A stretch of DNA of 64,000 nucleotides, taken from assembly GCA_037074705.1 (NCBI GenBank), contig CM073590.1:118349600-118413599 (forward strand), read 5' to 3'. The stretch's first letter is position 1; each line of letters starts with the position of its first letter. Positions 48,233-59,418 of this stretch are shown here, piece by piece. Source of the DNA: Zhengitettix transpicula. Lineage: Eukaryota > Arthropoda > Insecta > Orthoptera > Tetrigidae. Under the pieces are notes generated by a model. It worked only from the letters and a program-made list of their open reading frames with translations, had not been told where the DNA came from and did not search any database. Made by a program: the position numbers and the translations under genes.

Positions 48233-48654
48233 CTATATATAGTCAAAAACATAGAACAATAGCTAATTTCGTATTGCAGCGTCAATTATATTTTGGACCA
48301 AGATCCTGTGAGTAGTACCTCCAAGAGAAAACACGAGTCACACAAGTGACCTAACAACGATCTCTCTCCTGTATTTTCACTCATAGCACGGGCGTTCGGC
48401 GACTGTTTGCTGGTCTCTTGGTCAGGAGGGACTCATAAGGGTCTCTCAGTCCCTCGGGAGATATTCAGCTACACGAGACCTTGACCTACGCCCACCGCCA
48501 TGCCTTCTGCAACATCATGTCAATAAATCGCAAATTTGTTAAAAAAAGAGTGGATATGAGCAGTCGCTTTTCTACATCCTTTGATGTTGCTTCAAATTAC
48601 ATAATTTTTTTTAATGTACAATATTTATTTTTTAAACTCTGTAATTGCAGAATT
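48233..48654. other. Unclassified DNA
   Basis: A GC-richer patch at 48330-48510 has no recognised coding sense. The 63-codon frame at 48481-48672 is unrecognised. Confidence 0.3.
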
Positions 48655-48905
48655 CCCTTCTCCGTGCCTTGACCAGTTTAAGAGGCAGCTGGCCGACTGT
48701 CCCAATGGGAACAGCAAACAACTAGTACCGTATGCCCAAGGTCTGTGACCCCGGAATATGCACCTCTCAAAAAAGGCCGAGGTGCCTCGGCTTGTGGGGA
48801 ACCTTAGTTCAAAAACGGAGAGAGAAAAAAGCATCCTCAAAGATAGCCCTTTCAGTCTCTCCAAAAAGGTTCCCCTGCCACAGAACAGTTCTCGCAGGAT
48901 TTCTC
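48655..48905 (-). repeat. Family C repeat, copy 4 (5' part)
   Basis: Read on the minus strand it contains tttttgaactaaggttcccc, gccgaggcacctcggcc, cattgggacagtcggccagc and tggtcaaggcacggagaagg, in the same order as the first half of the copy at 15398. It stops where that copy continues into its 3' half. A 98-codon frame (48921-48625) crosses it, but the homologous region at 15398 does not keep the frame. Confidence 0.7.
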
Positions 48906-49100
48906 CCGTCTGACCAACCAATGGCTGAAATAGGCCTTGGTAAATGTACCTAAAATTGTCTACATAACTATGAGATGGAACAAGATTACCACGACAGCAG
49001 TTCCTCTACAGCTTCGAAGTGTCGTTCCTCACTGCAGCCGGCCATTGTGGCGTTCCCTTAGCCTCTAGTATAACGCGCGAGTATAATAATATAAAATAGA

Positions 49101-49236
49101 CAAGACAGACAAAAAAATGGGACGATATAAATACCACACAACGTTTCCGGCAACCTTGTTTCATTCTTCGTGTGACAAAAGAAAAACATAAGAGCCAAGA
49201 GCGATACAACCGCACAATACAGTTGAGAAACTTAAT
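49101..49236 (-). repeat. Family A repeat, copy 7
   Basis: A diverged copy: acagacaaaaaaatgggacg, accacacaacgtttccggca, gtttcattcttcgtgtgac, then caagagcgatacaaccgcac. The minus strand gives ACACGAAGAATGAAACAAGGTTGCC, then GGAAACGTTG, with the CTGACGA block lost. Confidence 0.6.
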
Positions 49237-51071
49237 TTCTATAATTCGCGAGGTTTTGCAAGACGTGACAACGTAAAATGCGCAGTGGTCCATGCGTAGT
49301 CCGGAGCGTAGTTTAACACGAGTTTCGGTAATTTGGTAGTGTAAAAACCATTCTGAAAACATCGACGAAAGGAAATATATTGTGTTCAGTTCAGGATATG
49401 TAGTACACTAAAAAATATCATCCATATATGTATCCTACTTATTTGACAGAGGACTAATGGAATGAATAATAAATCTAAATCAATGAAGTCCTTTTTTATT
49501 CCTTTAGTTTTATTGCATTTGTTTTTTACTGTCTCCCTAAAGTTCCCGGCTAACTTATTTTCTTAGGCTTCGCCATTTTAATTTACTTAGTGGGCTTGTG
49601 TGTTGTTAACTTTAAAAGATATTGAACTCGTCGAATACACATTTGTTACAAAATAACGACCGTGTTACGGAATGTGCTCTCTAACTTCATAATAGTTAAC
49701 CTTGTTCAATTCGTTATCTATCTTTATTATCTGGCTTGCTTGTGAGATTTATTAGTGCAATAGTCGTTACTACATTTGTAATGACCCTGGATGCTGGGAG
49801 ATCTTGCTTCCGAGAAAGTGCCCCTGGATTGCCTTGGACCGGTTGCTTTTCGAAATTGTAGTTATCAATACAAAAAAAAATTCGTGGACCTCTTTTTAAA
49901 CGATGGAGTGTTTATAATCGGTGTGTTTGTAGTATTAATTTTATTTCAGAAGTTAAAATAATTCAGTACAACTTTTCGTAGTTGGCGATGTTCTGTGAAT
50001 GTTTGTATATTTATTCGTCGAAAGTATGCTAATGAGTTGACGGAGAAACAGCTCAAGTGATTCTCCTTACTTAAGCCCTGGTAATATTAAAAGTGTCTGA
50101 GGAATCGGCTTAACGCGCCCGGAAATCAAATGTGACAAAGTCTGGAGGTAAGTCAGTGTAGTATTGAAAGAAATCTGAGAAGCGCCTCATTAAAATGAAT
50201 GAGATGTTTTACCGCTGCGAGTCTCGTGATGACAGGTGCCTTTGAATTAATTTATTTACTGCAGTTAAATTTAGACAAGGTGGCAATGAAAAATATCTGC
50301 GTAAGCCTAAAATAAAATATAAGGAATCAAAAATATGGTATCATTGTCTTTAATTTATTCTTCCCTTAAAATTAAAAATTTCAATCTCTCACTATTATCA
50401 CTGCGTAATTTGTTTGGAAAAATAATTATTAGTGTCAATTCACTCAACTGCCAGATTTATTTTTAAAATAACGTATTTGCTATATATTAAATTCGGTTTG
50501 TAGGAAATCTGAAATATTTTTTACACTCCACAGAACTACGTTATTACCCACCATAGTTAGCATATTCTACTTTCATTGCCTATATTCTTCTTAAAACTTA
50601 TCTTCTGTCTTTTCGACTCTTGTTATTTTTAGGGAAAAATACCTTGTTCAGAAACAAGTACTTTCCCCAAGTCCTTGCTTTGTTCTCCTTGTTTAATTTA
50701 ATTAAAAGTTTACGAGATAATTTAACATTCCGTACTCCTTTCCAGGTCGGTTGACTTTGTGTAACTTTTTAACAGTGTGGTATGATCCATTAAGTAATAT
50801 TTGTCAGTTCTTAATATTTATTAATATCATCTCTAATGAAATATTGTCAACATCGCCAATTATTAATCAATTAAGCTTTCCTATTAATAATAACAATTTG
50901 AGCAAAGGTCCAGTGGAGCATTCTACTACTTTTTAAACCTAAAAATACCCCTTTAGTGCCTCAATTTTTTTAAAAAATAACATTCAAACTAACTCTAATA
51001 TCATCTTGAATAAATATTTTGCCAGTATTCTCTTAATTAATACATTATTGTAACAATTATCTCGTGTGCTG
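49237..51071. other. AT-rich DNA with a retroposon-like tail at 49450-49482
   Basis: ggactaatggaatgaataat followed by aaatctaaatc repeats the tail at 30706-30770. The rest shows no ORF or repeat arm; the 61-codon frame at 50751-50936 is unrecognised. Confidence 0.3.
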
Positions 51072-51353
51072 TTTTTTTAGGGTAACAGGCTACATGAGGA
51101 TAATCCACGTGGTGGCAACTCCCCTTAATAGCGTAGGAAGGTATTTGAAAGGAGGGATGCGGAAGGGTAGAGGAAGGTAGTCAAGGGTTAAGTAGGGTCC
51201 CGGAGCTATGATTTAAGGATTATACCCGGCATTCACATAGGACAAACCCTAGAGAACCTGCAACAGGTACACCTGGCTCTTGGTACTTGTCTCATGCACG
51301 TCCAATGTGAGGTTTGCTGTTCATGCAGCATTTCTTCTCCGCCGACTGTTCCA
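51072..51353 (-). repeat. Family C repeat, copy 3 (3' part with internal deletion)
   Basis: It starts at the tail end (tttttttagggtaacaggct) and on the minus strand reads back through aggggagttgccaccacgtg, aatgccgggtataatcc and acgtgcatgagacaagtacc to gcggagaagaaatgctgc and cattggaacagtcgg. Compared with 15398-15891, the part between the last two landmarks is missing. Confidence 0.7.
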
Positions 51354-54251
51354 ATGTACATGTTTTCTTATTATAATAAAAGGAGTTATTTGTAAAATTA
51401 CGATTCCTTTATCCCAATTTCACGCAGTTTATTAATTTATTAAATCCTCTGACCATTTCCTTTCAAACTAAGTGTTGAATACTCGAGATGCTGCAGAAAA
51501 TATTATTGTATATTAGGCAATCTCTTTTAATATACATTGTTTGTATTACATCCAAATATTTCCAGATTCAATAATTAAATCTTCGCAAACGGCATTTAAT
51601 ATATTCAATCATATGACTCCTGTATCAGGGGGAACTTTTAATATATTAAACTGACGTAACACTTCTTTTTTTCTGTCAGTTTACTGAAGAAAACAGAATT
51701 CACTTAAAGAATTCTGTTTACGAGGGGATTCCCTTGTCTCGTTATATAACGGAAAGAGCTAATTTCCAATAAATCAGGGTTGAGAACTTGGAATTTACAG
51801 TAAGGCAAGTGAGAATTTTCCTTGAACATAAAAATGGCAGCGAATTCCTTCTATAGTTTACGTATTTAGATGGTAAATTTGGCAGACGTACCTCTTATAA
51901 CTTTGTTTTGCCTCCTGTCCAGCAAGCTGCTAACTGACTTCAGCTACACCCACGCGTCGCCAAAACCTGCTCTACAGTAGCTGGAAAGTGTTGCTACAAG
52001 CTTGTATCTTGAAAATTAACAGAGTAATCACTGAACTCTCCTTCCCGTCTTTCTGCCAATCAAACTTTAAGAAATGAAGCAATTAACCTCTCTTCGTGAC
52101 TCATTCAGATATATTTTAGAATAGCATTTGGTTGCTCCTCTACAGTTGTTAGTGACTGTTATTTTATCATTTCAGGCATCAGCACATATCTAGGTCGTCC
52201 TGGACTCCTTGGCAATTCCTTTTGATGATTAATCTTTCCAGATACCTTGTTGTTATCACCGCGGACCCGTGAATAGAGGCTCTTCTCCTTGCCTTCCTTG
52301 TTTCAAAATTATTTTTTATGTTTCTTTCTCAGGATGTTAACCTTCTTGTGAGTTATTTTCGACACAACTTATCTTCAGCTGTTCCCAACACAACATGAAC
52401 TATTTTAGACTAATTATTTTTCTCCCTCTTACTCGAACTTCCTTCTCCACGTCATGCCCATGAGAATGAACTTCAACCTAACGTTCATGATGATTATCGT
52501 TTGGATTTCTTCCCCCGTTCCCACAAAAAAATACAATAAAATAATCCTATGCTGAAGAGAGCCTCTGGCCCTATAACAGCAATGGGCACATGTCCTTAAC
52601 AACAATAATGATAATGAATAGCACTATTCAACTTCCCGAAAACGATGAATTCGACAACAATCTAGGTATTTTTGGACGAATTATTTTTCTGCTCTCCCCT
52701 TTCACTACCACGAAGGCGATAGGGAATGATTATGAACTTCAATAACCTCGGGATTGTTTACCAATGAACAATGTAATCGATATCAGTTTGGGTATTTTGG
52801 ACATTTAATAATAGCCTCTGTCATCACTTTTCATTGGACTGCAAAGGAATTGTCACTATTAATATCATTAAGCCATAAAAGTATTGTTGGGACACTTATC
52901 GTGGTAGTTTTCGCAGTACTTTTACGTAGGGGCATCTTACCCCCAAATTATTTTCTTTTCGTATTTGAAGTCCTATCTGTAACAATTATGGATAAAATTG
53001 CTCCATAATAATATGACATTTTAAACATTCAAAACTATTTCATACATGGAGACACATTTTCAATAGTGGTTTTATCCGCTGTCTGGATGCTGGTTGACAA
53101 ATTCACATCTGTACATGTTCTCTGAAAAATAAACAAATCGCTGCTTGACGAGGCTCGTACTCTGCAAATTTTCAGAGCATTTCAAATTACTATCTGTTTT
53201 ATTTTTCGCATCTTTATTGGCACCGGTTTATGTCGCAACATCAACTAAGCATAAACAATTTTAATGACTTTTTGAGAATTAACGATTAAATAAATATGTC
53301 CTTCGTTATTTCTATTACGTAAATATCACATGGCTTGTTGATAATTATCTCATCATACGTCTATGGGATCTGTGTTTGTATACTCGTAGAGAAATTTAAA
53401 AGTTAATTCATGGCTAAATAGAGATATGTAGGTAAAATTTAAAAGCATGAAGTTTCATCTGACTCCGCAGATGTATTTATTTAATTTGCAAATGGGCAGT
53501 TTTCCAGGTAGTAGTTGCATGAAATTACAATTTAATCACAAATTAAATACTTCACTTTACTGCAATACACTTTACCACAGTACCCTATACTCACTAGAGA
53601 GTTCAGATTAAGTTTTTTTTCTCCAAAATTGTTCCAGTTGCTTATTTTCCTATTTAGAAATGAGTATTTTCCAATATCTGTTTTTTACTATCTGGTATTT
53701 AACTTGAACATGTGGTCAGTCCTCCAATACCAAGTCATCAGATATCATCATTTGCAATACAAATTTAAAACTAGTCTCGATTCAACCCGAAAAAAGGAAT
53801 GAGACGGTTACAAAGAACTTCAGTATATAAAAGAGTCGTAGATTTTTCTCAGAGTTGGTATCACTCTGAATATTCATAGTATTATTATATAACTTTCATG
53901 TCTACCATTTCAAAAAGTAGTTTAGTTTGATGCCCTTGCTTTATCCAGAATTCCAGTATTATTCACATCAAAAGGTCAATAAACTACAAAATGACTCTCA
54001 CCGATGTCTATAGAGTCTTTATTGTCTGACTCAAGATTTATTCTGCAAATTTACATATCCTGAACTCGTATCCTACCCCCTTATTGATATCATTTTTTCA
54101 AAGAGGTTGAAGAAACTTTTAAGTCCTCCGACGTTAATAAAGTTAAACGTGATGAGCACACACATCAATTGTTCTGCCATTTTATAAACAGTTGCAATAA
54201 ATCTTTAAGCAATTTAACATAGGTATCATGTACTTTGATACTATATTTAAA
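51354..54251. other. AT-rich DNA with a LINE-like 3' tail at 52543-52620
   Basis: gaagagagcctctggcccta, acagcaatgggcac and then ataatgataatg resembles the common insect non-LTR 3' end (a ctggcccagcaatggga-type phrase followed by TAA/TGA repeats). No coding part is recognised upstream. The 84-codon frame at 52754-53008 is unrecognised. Confidence 0.3.
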
Positions 54252-54410
54252 ATTGTAAAGACCCTATAGATACTGGTGACACTCATTTTGTTGTTTATAA
54301 AATTCCTTGTGCGCATTGTGAGGCTGTTTAGATAGGTCAAACTAAAAGACCCCTAATAACTAGATGGAAAGACATCTAACCAACCTAAAATTCCTTAAGG
54401 AAAACTTTCA
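54252..54410 (+). pseudogene. Penelope-like element, GIY-YIG endonuclease fragment
   Basis: The plus strand encodes DPIDTGDTHFVVYKIPCAHC, then EAV, a stop (tag) in place of the expected tyrosine, then IGQTKRPLITRWKDI. This is the linker, CxxC-type lead and YIGQTkRpL..R..EH core of the Penelope-like GIY-YIG nuclease. The stop at the catalytic-motif tyrosine inactivates it. A family B terminal-repeat-like segment with a hammerhead-like core follows about 390 bases downstream at 54796, as expected for an element 3' end. Confidence 0.65.
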
Positions 54411-54795
54411 GTTATTTCGAAACATATTTTATCATCGGAGGACGACTTAGGAATAATTCTGTAATTCTGGATACAGTTTTAGATTTTTTTTTCATTAGTT
54501 CTCGAAAGAGGAAATAGGATACGCAATAAAATGCATAAAAAGCACACAAACATGTTAACTTAAGATACACTCTAAATTTAATATGTGAACACAACACTGA
54601 TGTACGGCGTTCAAGCAGCGTGAACTACAACCGCTGTTGTTGCGTCGATTCACGTCGTATAGACTGGATTATACATATTTACTCAAGTATTATAGCATTA
54701 CATCTGTTAGTGTATTCAAGAATTAACTTTTGCCTTTCGAGGATCTCTTTAACTGTCTAAAAATCTCCATTAATTAATAAATGTTTACAACCTCA
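54411..54795. other. Sequence between Penelope-like pieces
   Basis: AT-rich with no recognised domain. Likely the untranslated or decayed 3' part of the same element, by position only. Confidence 0.3.
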
Positions 54796-54910
54796 TGACG
54801 ATGGCGGAGCTTGCCGTCGAAACGTTGTTTAACAAACCATTGGCCCGGGTTGAGACCCGAGAATTGTGTCTGCAACAGATTCGCCGGGAAAAACCGTCGT
54901 TCTCTAATGT
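54796..54910 (+). repeat. Family B terminal-repeat-like segment, copy 7
   Basis: The plus strand reads CTCATGA, CGATGGCGGAGCTTGCCGTC, GAAACGTTGTTTAAC. It is followed by gttgagacccgagaattgt and caacagattcgccgggaaaa, the family B tail. The middle block folds as GATGGC/GCCGTC (one T-G pair), giving a stem II equivalent. AC/GT pairs around gtt would give a minimal stem III. CTGATGA differs by one base. Confidence 0.55.
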
Positions 54911-55234
54911 TTACAATGTTTTATAAATAAATTCTGAATTTTCAGTTTTTATATCATTTTATATATATATACCGAAAAACGTATGCTGGATCAAAGAGGC
55001 TACGGTAATGTTTTACTATTTGCAATTGGGACGGTTCTATCGTGTCGTGCAGATGATTTGTGCCGTTTATTGCAAATGTACCAATGTTATGCCAAACGAA
55101 TTTTGTTATTTCGAGTATATAAAAACTGGGTAAGGTTGAAATATCTATATTTCGGAACAAAGTTTAGAACTTGTACTACAATACTGAGAAGTTCGCTTTT
55201 TTAGTTCGAATATTTGCAACGCGTGACTGGAACG
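54911..55234. other. AT-rich DNA, nothing recognised
   Basis: Overlapping 68- and 73-codon frames on opposite strands (54954-55204) are unrecognised. Confidence 0.35.
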
Positions 55235-55524
55235 AACCGCAGTTAGCTTATCTCTAAGACATTCCCTAATGAAAAAAAGCGTGGTATTAACGTCTCTCTC
55301 CAGCACTAATACGCTTAACGTATAGCAGATTGAGCTGAGTTTTTCTGAGAGTTTAATGAGTTGTTGGTCCTATTGTAATTTGTCTTCCATCTCCAAACAC
55401 AGAAAAGGCGCTGTGATTGATGATAGTCAATAGGAATTATGTTTTTAGAGGCTGTAGAGAAGATTATTATTTTTTTATCTGGATTAAGACGCAGTCTATT
55501 TCCATGACTTTCCAGTCTGTGTTG
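55235..55524 (-). pseudogene. Possible third non-LTR reverse transcriptase fragment
   Basis: On the minus strand a frame reads LQHRLESHGNRLRLNPDKK, then IIIFSTASKN, resembling the segment after the YADD box (W...L.LN..KT..I.F) of jockey/CR1-type reverse transcriptases. Downstream text (ITIGPTTH in another frame) would precede the usual KYLG-type box. Only this short region is readable and it is frameshifted. Confidence 0.35.
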
Positions 55525-56399
55525 TAAAGAATTATTTTTGTGGGCTGGGTTTTTACGTTAAATAAAAAATTATTGGCCATTAAAGAAATTTTATATAAGT
55601 TTACAATTAAGCATGAAAAACTCATATCTCAGGCACCTGTGGTTTTTACATAGAAGAGATCTGCTGCCCGTACCAAATACGTACTGCTATTCTGTGTTGT
55701 GTTACTTGATGTAGCTCTCGTACTGACGTACTGGCGGCTACTCAGGGGTTGATCACTGGCTAAGGCGTCGGCCTCCGGGATTGATTGCTGGCAAGCCTTC
55801 GTACTAAATTGTGTGGCTTCGATGAACTCTTCACTAACAAATTGTGGCCCCTTTCTCACGACGATTCTGCCTCGGACTATATCAGAGACAACAACTTTAC
55901 GGAGCCTCTCTTAATCACATCCACCAGCTGCGGTGAGCGCAGAACAACTGTCCAGTTTCAAAAGATTATTTCCGTTCCCTCCATTATAGCCTCCCATTCT
56001 TTTTCTTTTTTCATTATTAGAAAACTTCGTCGAAATGTCAGTTTCACTGATTCTTCCATTGTTATAAGAGTTATGGCACGCAGCTGCAGTTCCGTAGTCA
56101 ACAATGGCGAACTATTCTGTCACGTTGAGGCCAACAATCGAGACAGGACACGAAAATTACTTGGATGGAAATATTTATCTCCTCCACCCCCACGCACGTG
56201 CACGATTTCGAATTCTCCAAACCACAGCACAAGGTAGACTAATGGTGTACATCAAATTGAATAATAATATCAGTATTCAGCGTGATACCAACTCTTGGAG
56301 CAAAGTTTACGACTCCATCTTACCTAATGACGTTCTATGCAGCCGTCTCAATGCTTCTGTAGGGTTGACTAGTTTATATAGTTTTAAATTTTAATGCAC
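55525..56399. other. Less AT-rich block, unrecognised 150-codon frame
   Basis: The frame at 55785-56237 (plus, 150 codons) and an overlapping one to 56394 have no recognisable domain, signal peptide or repeat. ggctaaggcgtcggcctc at about 55757 is faintly A-box-like without a good B box. Given the hammerhead-like core immediately downstream, this may be part of a decayed Penelope-like element. Confidence 0.25.
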
Positions 56400-56435
56400 C
56401 TGATGACGTCTGCAATGTCAGCTGAAAAGTCGTGT
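56400..56435 (+). other. Hammerhead-like core, copy 8
   Basis: The plus strand reads CACCTGATGA, CGTCTGCAATGTCAGCT, GAAAAGTCGTG. CTGATGA is exact. GAC and GTC can pair as a short stem II, and GAAA follows two or three bases later. No foldback partner is visible. Confidence 0.4.
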
Positions 56436-57894
56436 TTTGAAGCTTTTTTTACCTATCTGTATTTTGCCATGACTTATCTTTTCAACAATATCTCACTGAC
56501 AAGTAATTAGAATTCTAGTAGAGACACGTTAACCACAAGAGACAATCGGAGAACAGGACAAGGCCTTGTGCACGAGCATACTTGCTGTTGTGTGATAATT
56601 TATATTTGCAGCTGTCTGTTGCGGCTTCGTAGGATATTCAGAATTGGATTACTTAGGGAGTGCATGTAGGAACAGTGGTGCAGGAGATGCTGTGTGTTTG
56701 CATGCGAGGTAGTAATTGAGTATAGTCACGGCCCGATGGTTTTCCTAGCGAACATAATTGTATGTGCGTTGTGTCACGGATAAAAGGTCAAGTTCTCAGT
56801 GCCAGCCAAAGTGCGATGTAATCGTTCGGAATAAAACTTACCGTCTCGATGAGACGCAATAACGATGGGAAGTTGAGAAACATGTTACATCGGTCTGTTT
56901 TGTTGATATTAACACGAGTTTGGAAAAAGTTGGAGATCATACGTTTAGATGAAATACATTCCCTTGATGATCTCCATCAACAAAACTTTGGAATTTGACA
57001 GCGTGTATAGCAGTCCCATAACTGACTTTTAACATAACCAGCATTTGGCTGTAACATATTTCATCCCAACACACCCCGTGTATTTCTAATTACCCGGACA
57101 CTGATTTCTGACCCTTCTTCCAGCTCGTTCAACATAAATAAAACCTAGAATGATCTTCTGCGGCCACCCGTCAGACGCAGAAAGCCGTAGAGGGGCGTCT
57201 GCTCTGAACTGATTCTTATTTTTCTCCACAAAAAGTCTAGTATTATTTCCTTCTTGTCTACATCACTCGATCTACCACTCTGAATTCATGTCATTCGTCT
57301 CAAAATCAAATAAACTGACACATGAAAAATATTATGTCTCAATAAGTAAGGTTTCTTTTTATAATAAACTTTTAATTTATAATATTGAATAAAATAATTT
57401 ACCCATTCGACGTATGTAATTAGATAAATAACATAAAATTCAGGGGTATATAAAATACGATTTTCAAAGATCTAATAATAAGTGGCTTGTTATGAGTAGT
57501 TGGGACCGTGGGAAAATTTGAATTTCGTGGCCCCTAACCACTCTGAAATTAATTTCAAAATGAAACAATTATAAAAACGACTACATTATTATTATTACAT
57601 ATAAAGTATAATAAACTTATACTTCAAATATTTGTTAAACTATTACACATGTATATTTACAGTCATCTTACGCGGATTAGCTCACAGCCTCTAAAAGCTA
57701 CCCCTACTTGTAGGAGGCCTTAGCCCTGAACGGGATAACATAGGCTATCTTCATGCATTCATTTACAGTATTATAAATCATATACATATATAATTTCAAT
57801 GTTTATTCGAATTTCTAGTTTTTTTTACCACAAAATTATTATTAGTTATTTTGTTAAAATGATCAAATAAGTTACGTCACTTTCAGTAGACATT
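56436..57894. other. Mixed DNA with a LINE-like tail at 57690-57770
   Basis: taggaggccttagccctgaa, cgggataacataggct and ttcatgcattcatt resembles a non-LTR 3' end of the ggcccagcagtgggacatataggct type. No coding part is visible upstream. Nothing is recognised in the rest. Confidence 0.3.
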
Positions 57895-58055
57895 ATCAAT
57901 AAATTTGACGGTTTCCATTCACCAAAGATTTTTTAAAAAGGTTTTTAATTATTTTAATGACCTTGAAAGAACGTTCAATCTATTCATTTGAATCTGGAAT
58001 TGTTGGAAATATTGTTAAAATTAGATCATAATTTCGAAATATTGAGATAAGCCCC
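57895..58055 (-). pseudogene. hAT transposase C-terminal fragment
   Basis: On the minus strand a frame reads DLILTIFPTIPDSNE, a stop, then IERSFKVIKIIKNLFKKS. This matches the end of the hAT dimerisation domain, where a run of leucine/isoleucine and P.(T)..S.E is followed by ERSFS.LK.IK..LRS. One stop and no upstream catalytic region are seen, so it is a remnant. Confidence 0.5.
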
Positions 58056-58515
58056 GTTTTTATGGTTTCATACTTTTTTAATTGTAGATTTAAATGTTAA
58101 TTTTTGGTACATTTAAAGAAAGGGGATAGTTTTTCACTAAAAACGTACGTATCAATGCCAGTTGAGCATGTTTTTAAGGCATTCGATTAAGTATCTTTCT
58201 TGTTATGTAAAACAGCAAATGAAATTAAAACATTTTGATATAATAACGTTAAGGAGCTCAATGTATTATACAAAATTCGCTGTCCATCATTGTGCATTGT
58301 ATCACTGATAGTATATAAATTTTTTATTATACTTACAGAATTTCAGTATGACGGGTCCTTAGGTCGGATGTAGAAGTAGGATTTTAATTTTATGACTAAT
58401 ATGTTATTTCCTTAATTAACTGAAAAACTTTATTTGAACCTTTAAGTTTGAAATTTGCTAGATGTGTTTCTTTCGACGTTAGTGCAAAAATAAGTGAATT
58501 CAAAAACCCAACTTT
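58056..58515. other. AT-rich DNA, possibly decayed upstream hAT sequence
   Basis: No hAT catalytic motif can be read in any frame. Otherwise nothing. Confidence 0.3.
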
Positions 58516-58528
58516 AAGTCAGGATATG

Positions 58529-58630
58529 TACCTTGTTATTTGTTAATTTTTACAATTGTAAATACTGTTATTATTATTATCACAACTGTAAAGTCTCCGG
58601 ACTAAAAGTTAACTTTAATAAAATAAAAAA
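58529..58630 (+). mobile_element. Family T retroposon tail, copy 3, with 13-bp TSD
   Basis: aagtcaggatatg at 58516-58528 and 58631-58643 brackets 102 bases. The insert has tacaattgtaaatactgtta and aactgtaaagtctccggac, then taaaagttaactttaataaa and A's. It matches copies at 641-760 and 23245-23360. Target duplication plus A-rich tail indicates retroposition. Confidence 0.75.
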
Positions 58631-58643
58631 AAGTCAGGATATG

Positions 58644-59288
58644 CGTGTGAGGGAGTAAGTCAGATATTTTATTTCTGAAATCGTATGTGTGTATTTATTT
58701 TCAAGAAAGCTATATGGTTTTAGAGTATTCCATCACACTTAAACAAGTCAATTTTAATTCATAAAATAACCAAACTATAACTCATGCTATACAAAGGGTA
58801 CGGAATGGACAGAAAAGTATGGAGTTTCCAGAGATAAATTTTTCGTGATGAGGAAGACTGTTAGTTCGGAAAGTCCGCGAGAGTCTTTGTTCAACCTCCA
58901 ATACGAAGCTGATTGAAATTGAACAGTAGATACGTCGCTCAACCAAGGTCAACAATTTTGAGACGTTATAGCTTTAGTTTTGTTTTCAGATCAGTTCATT
59001 TATATACCATAATCAGCGAATACGGTTCTGATTGAGGTAACAGTAAATTTAATTATATTTTGCAGTTTAAATTGTGTATAAATTTCTGTAAATTATTTTA
59101 TGTTATTGTAATAAATTGAAATATGCATTAAAATAAGTGAATTCATCAACACACATTTATTATTAAAAGCATTATAAATGTTTTGATTAATTTGTCTGTA
59201 TATATCTGAATTAACCTGTCCATATCATTATATTTATTGCATTCTGCATCACTTACTATCTTATCTAGGATTCCCGGTGTAGAAAGTA
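58644..59288. other. AT-rich DNA, nothing recognised
   Basis: No supported feature. Confidence 0.4.
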
Positions 59289-59418
59289 GATGAAATTTTC
59301 TCGGGTTCCAGCTGAGTTAGCTCGTTGGAAATACGTGTCGTTTCGATGACTGGCCACGTCATCACCTTCGCGTGTTTTCGACGAGCTTACTCAACTGGAA
59401 CCTAAATAAAATTTCATC
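59289..59418. repeat. Family B foldback, copy 9
   Basis: The left arm gatgaaattttctcgggttc, cagctgagttagctcgttgg pairs with the right arm cgagcttactcaactggaac, ctaaataaaatttcatc. On the minus strand the tip reads GTGATGACGTGGCCAGTCATCGAAACG split as (G)TGATGA, then a GATGAC/GTCATC hairpin, then GAAACGACACG. CTGATGA is altered at the first base. The outer end keeps the family ttctcgggtt. Confidence 0.65.

Noticed and set aside
55740..55810. tRNA-like ggctaaggcgtcggcctc
   Set aside because: It lacks a matching B box and cannot be folded convincingly as a tRNA.
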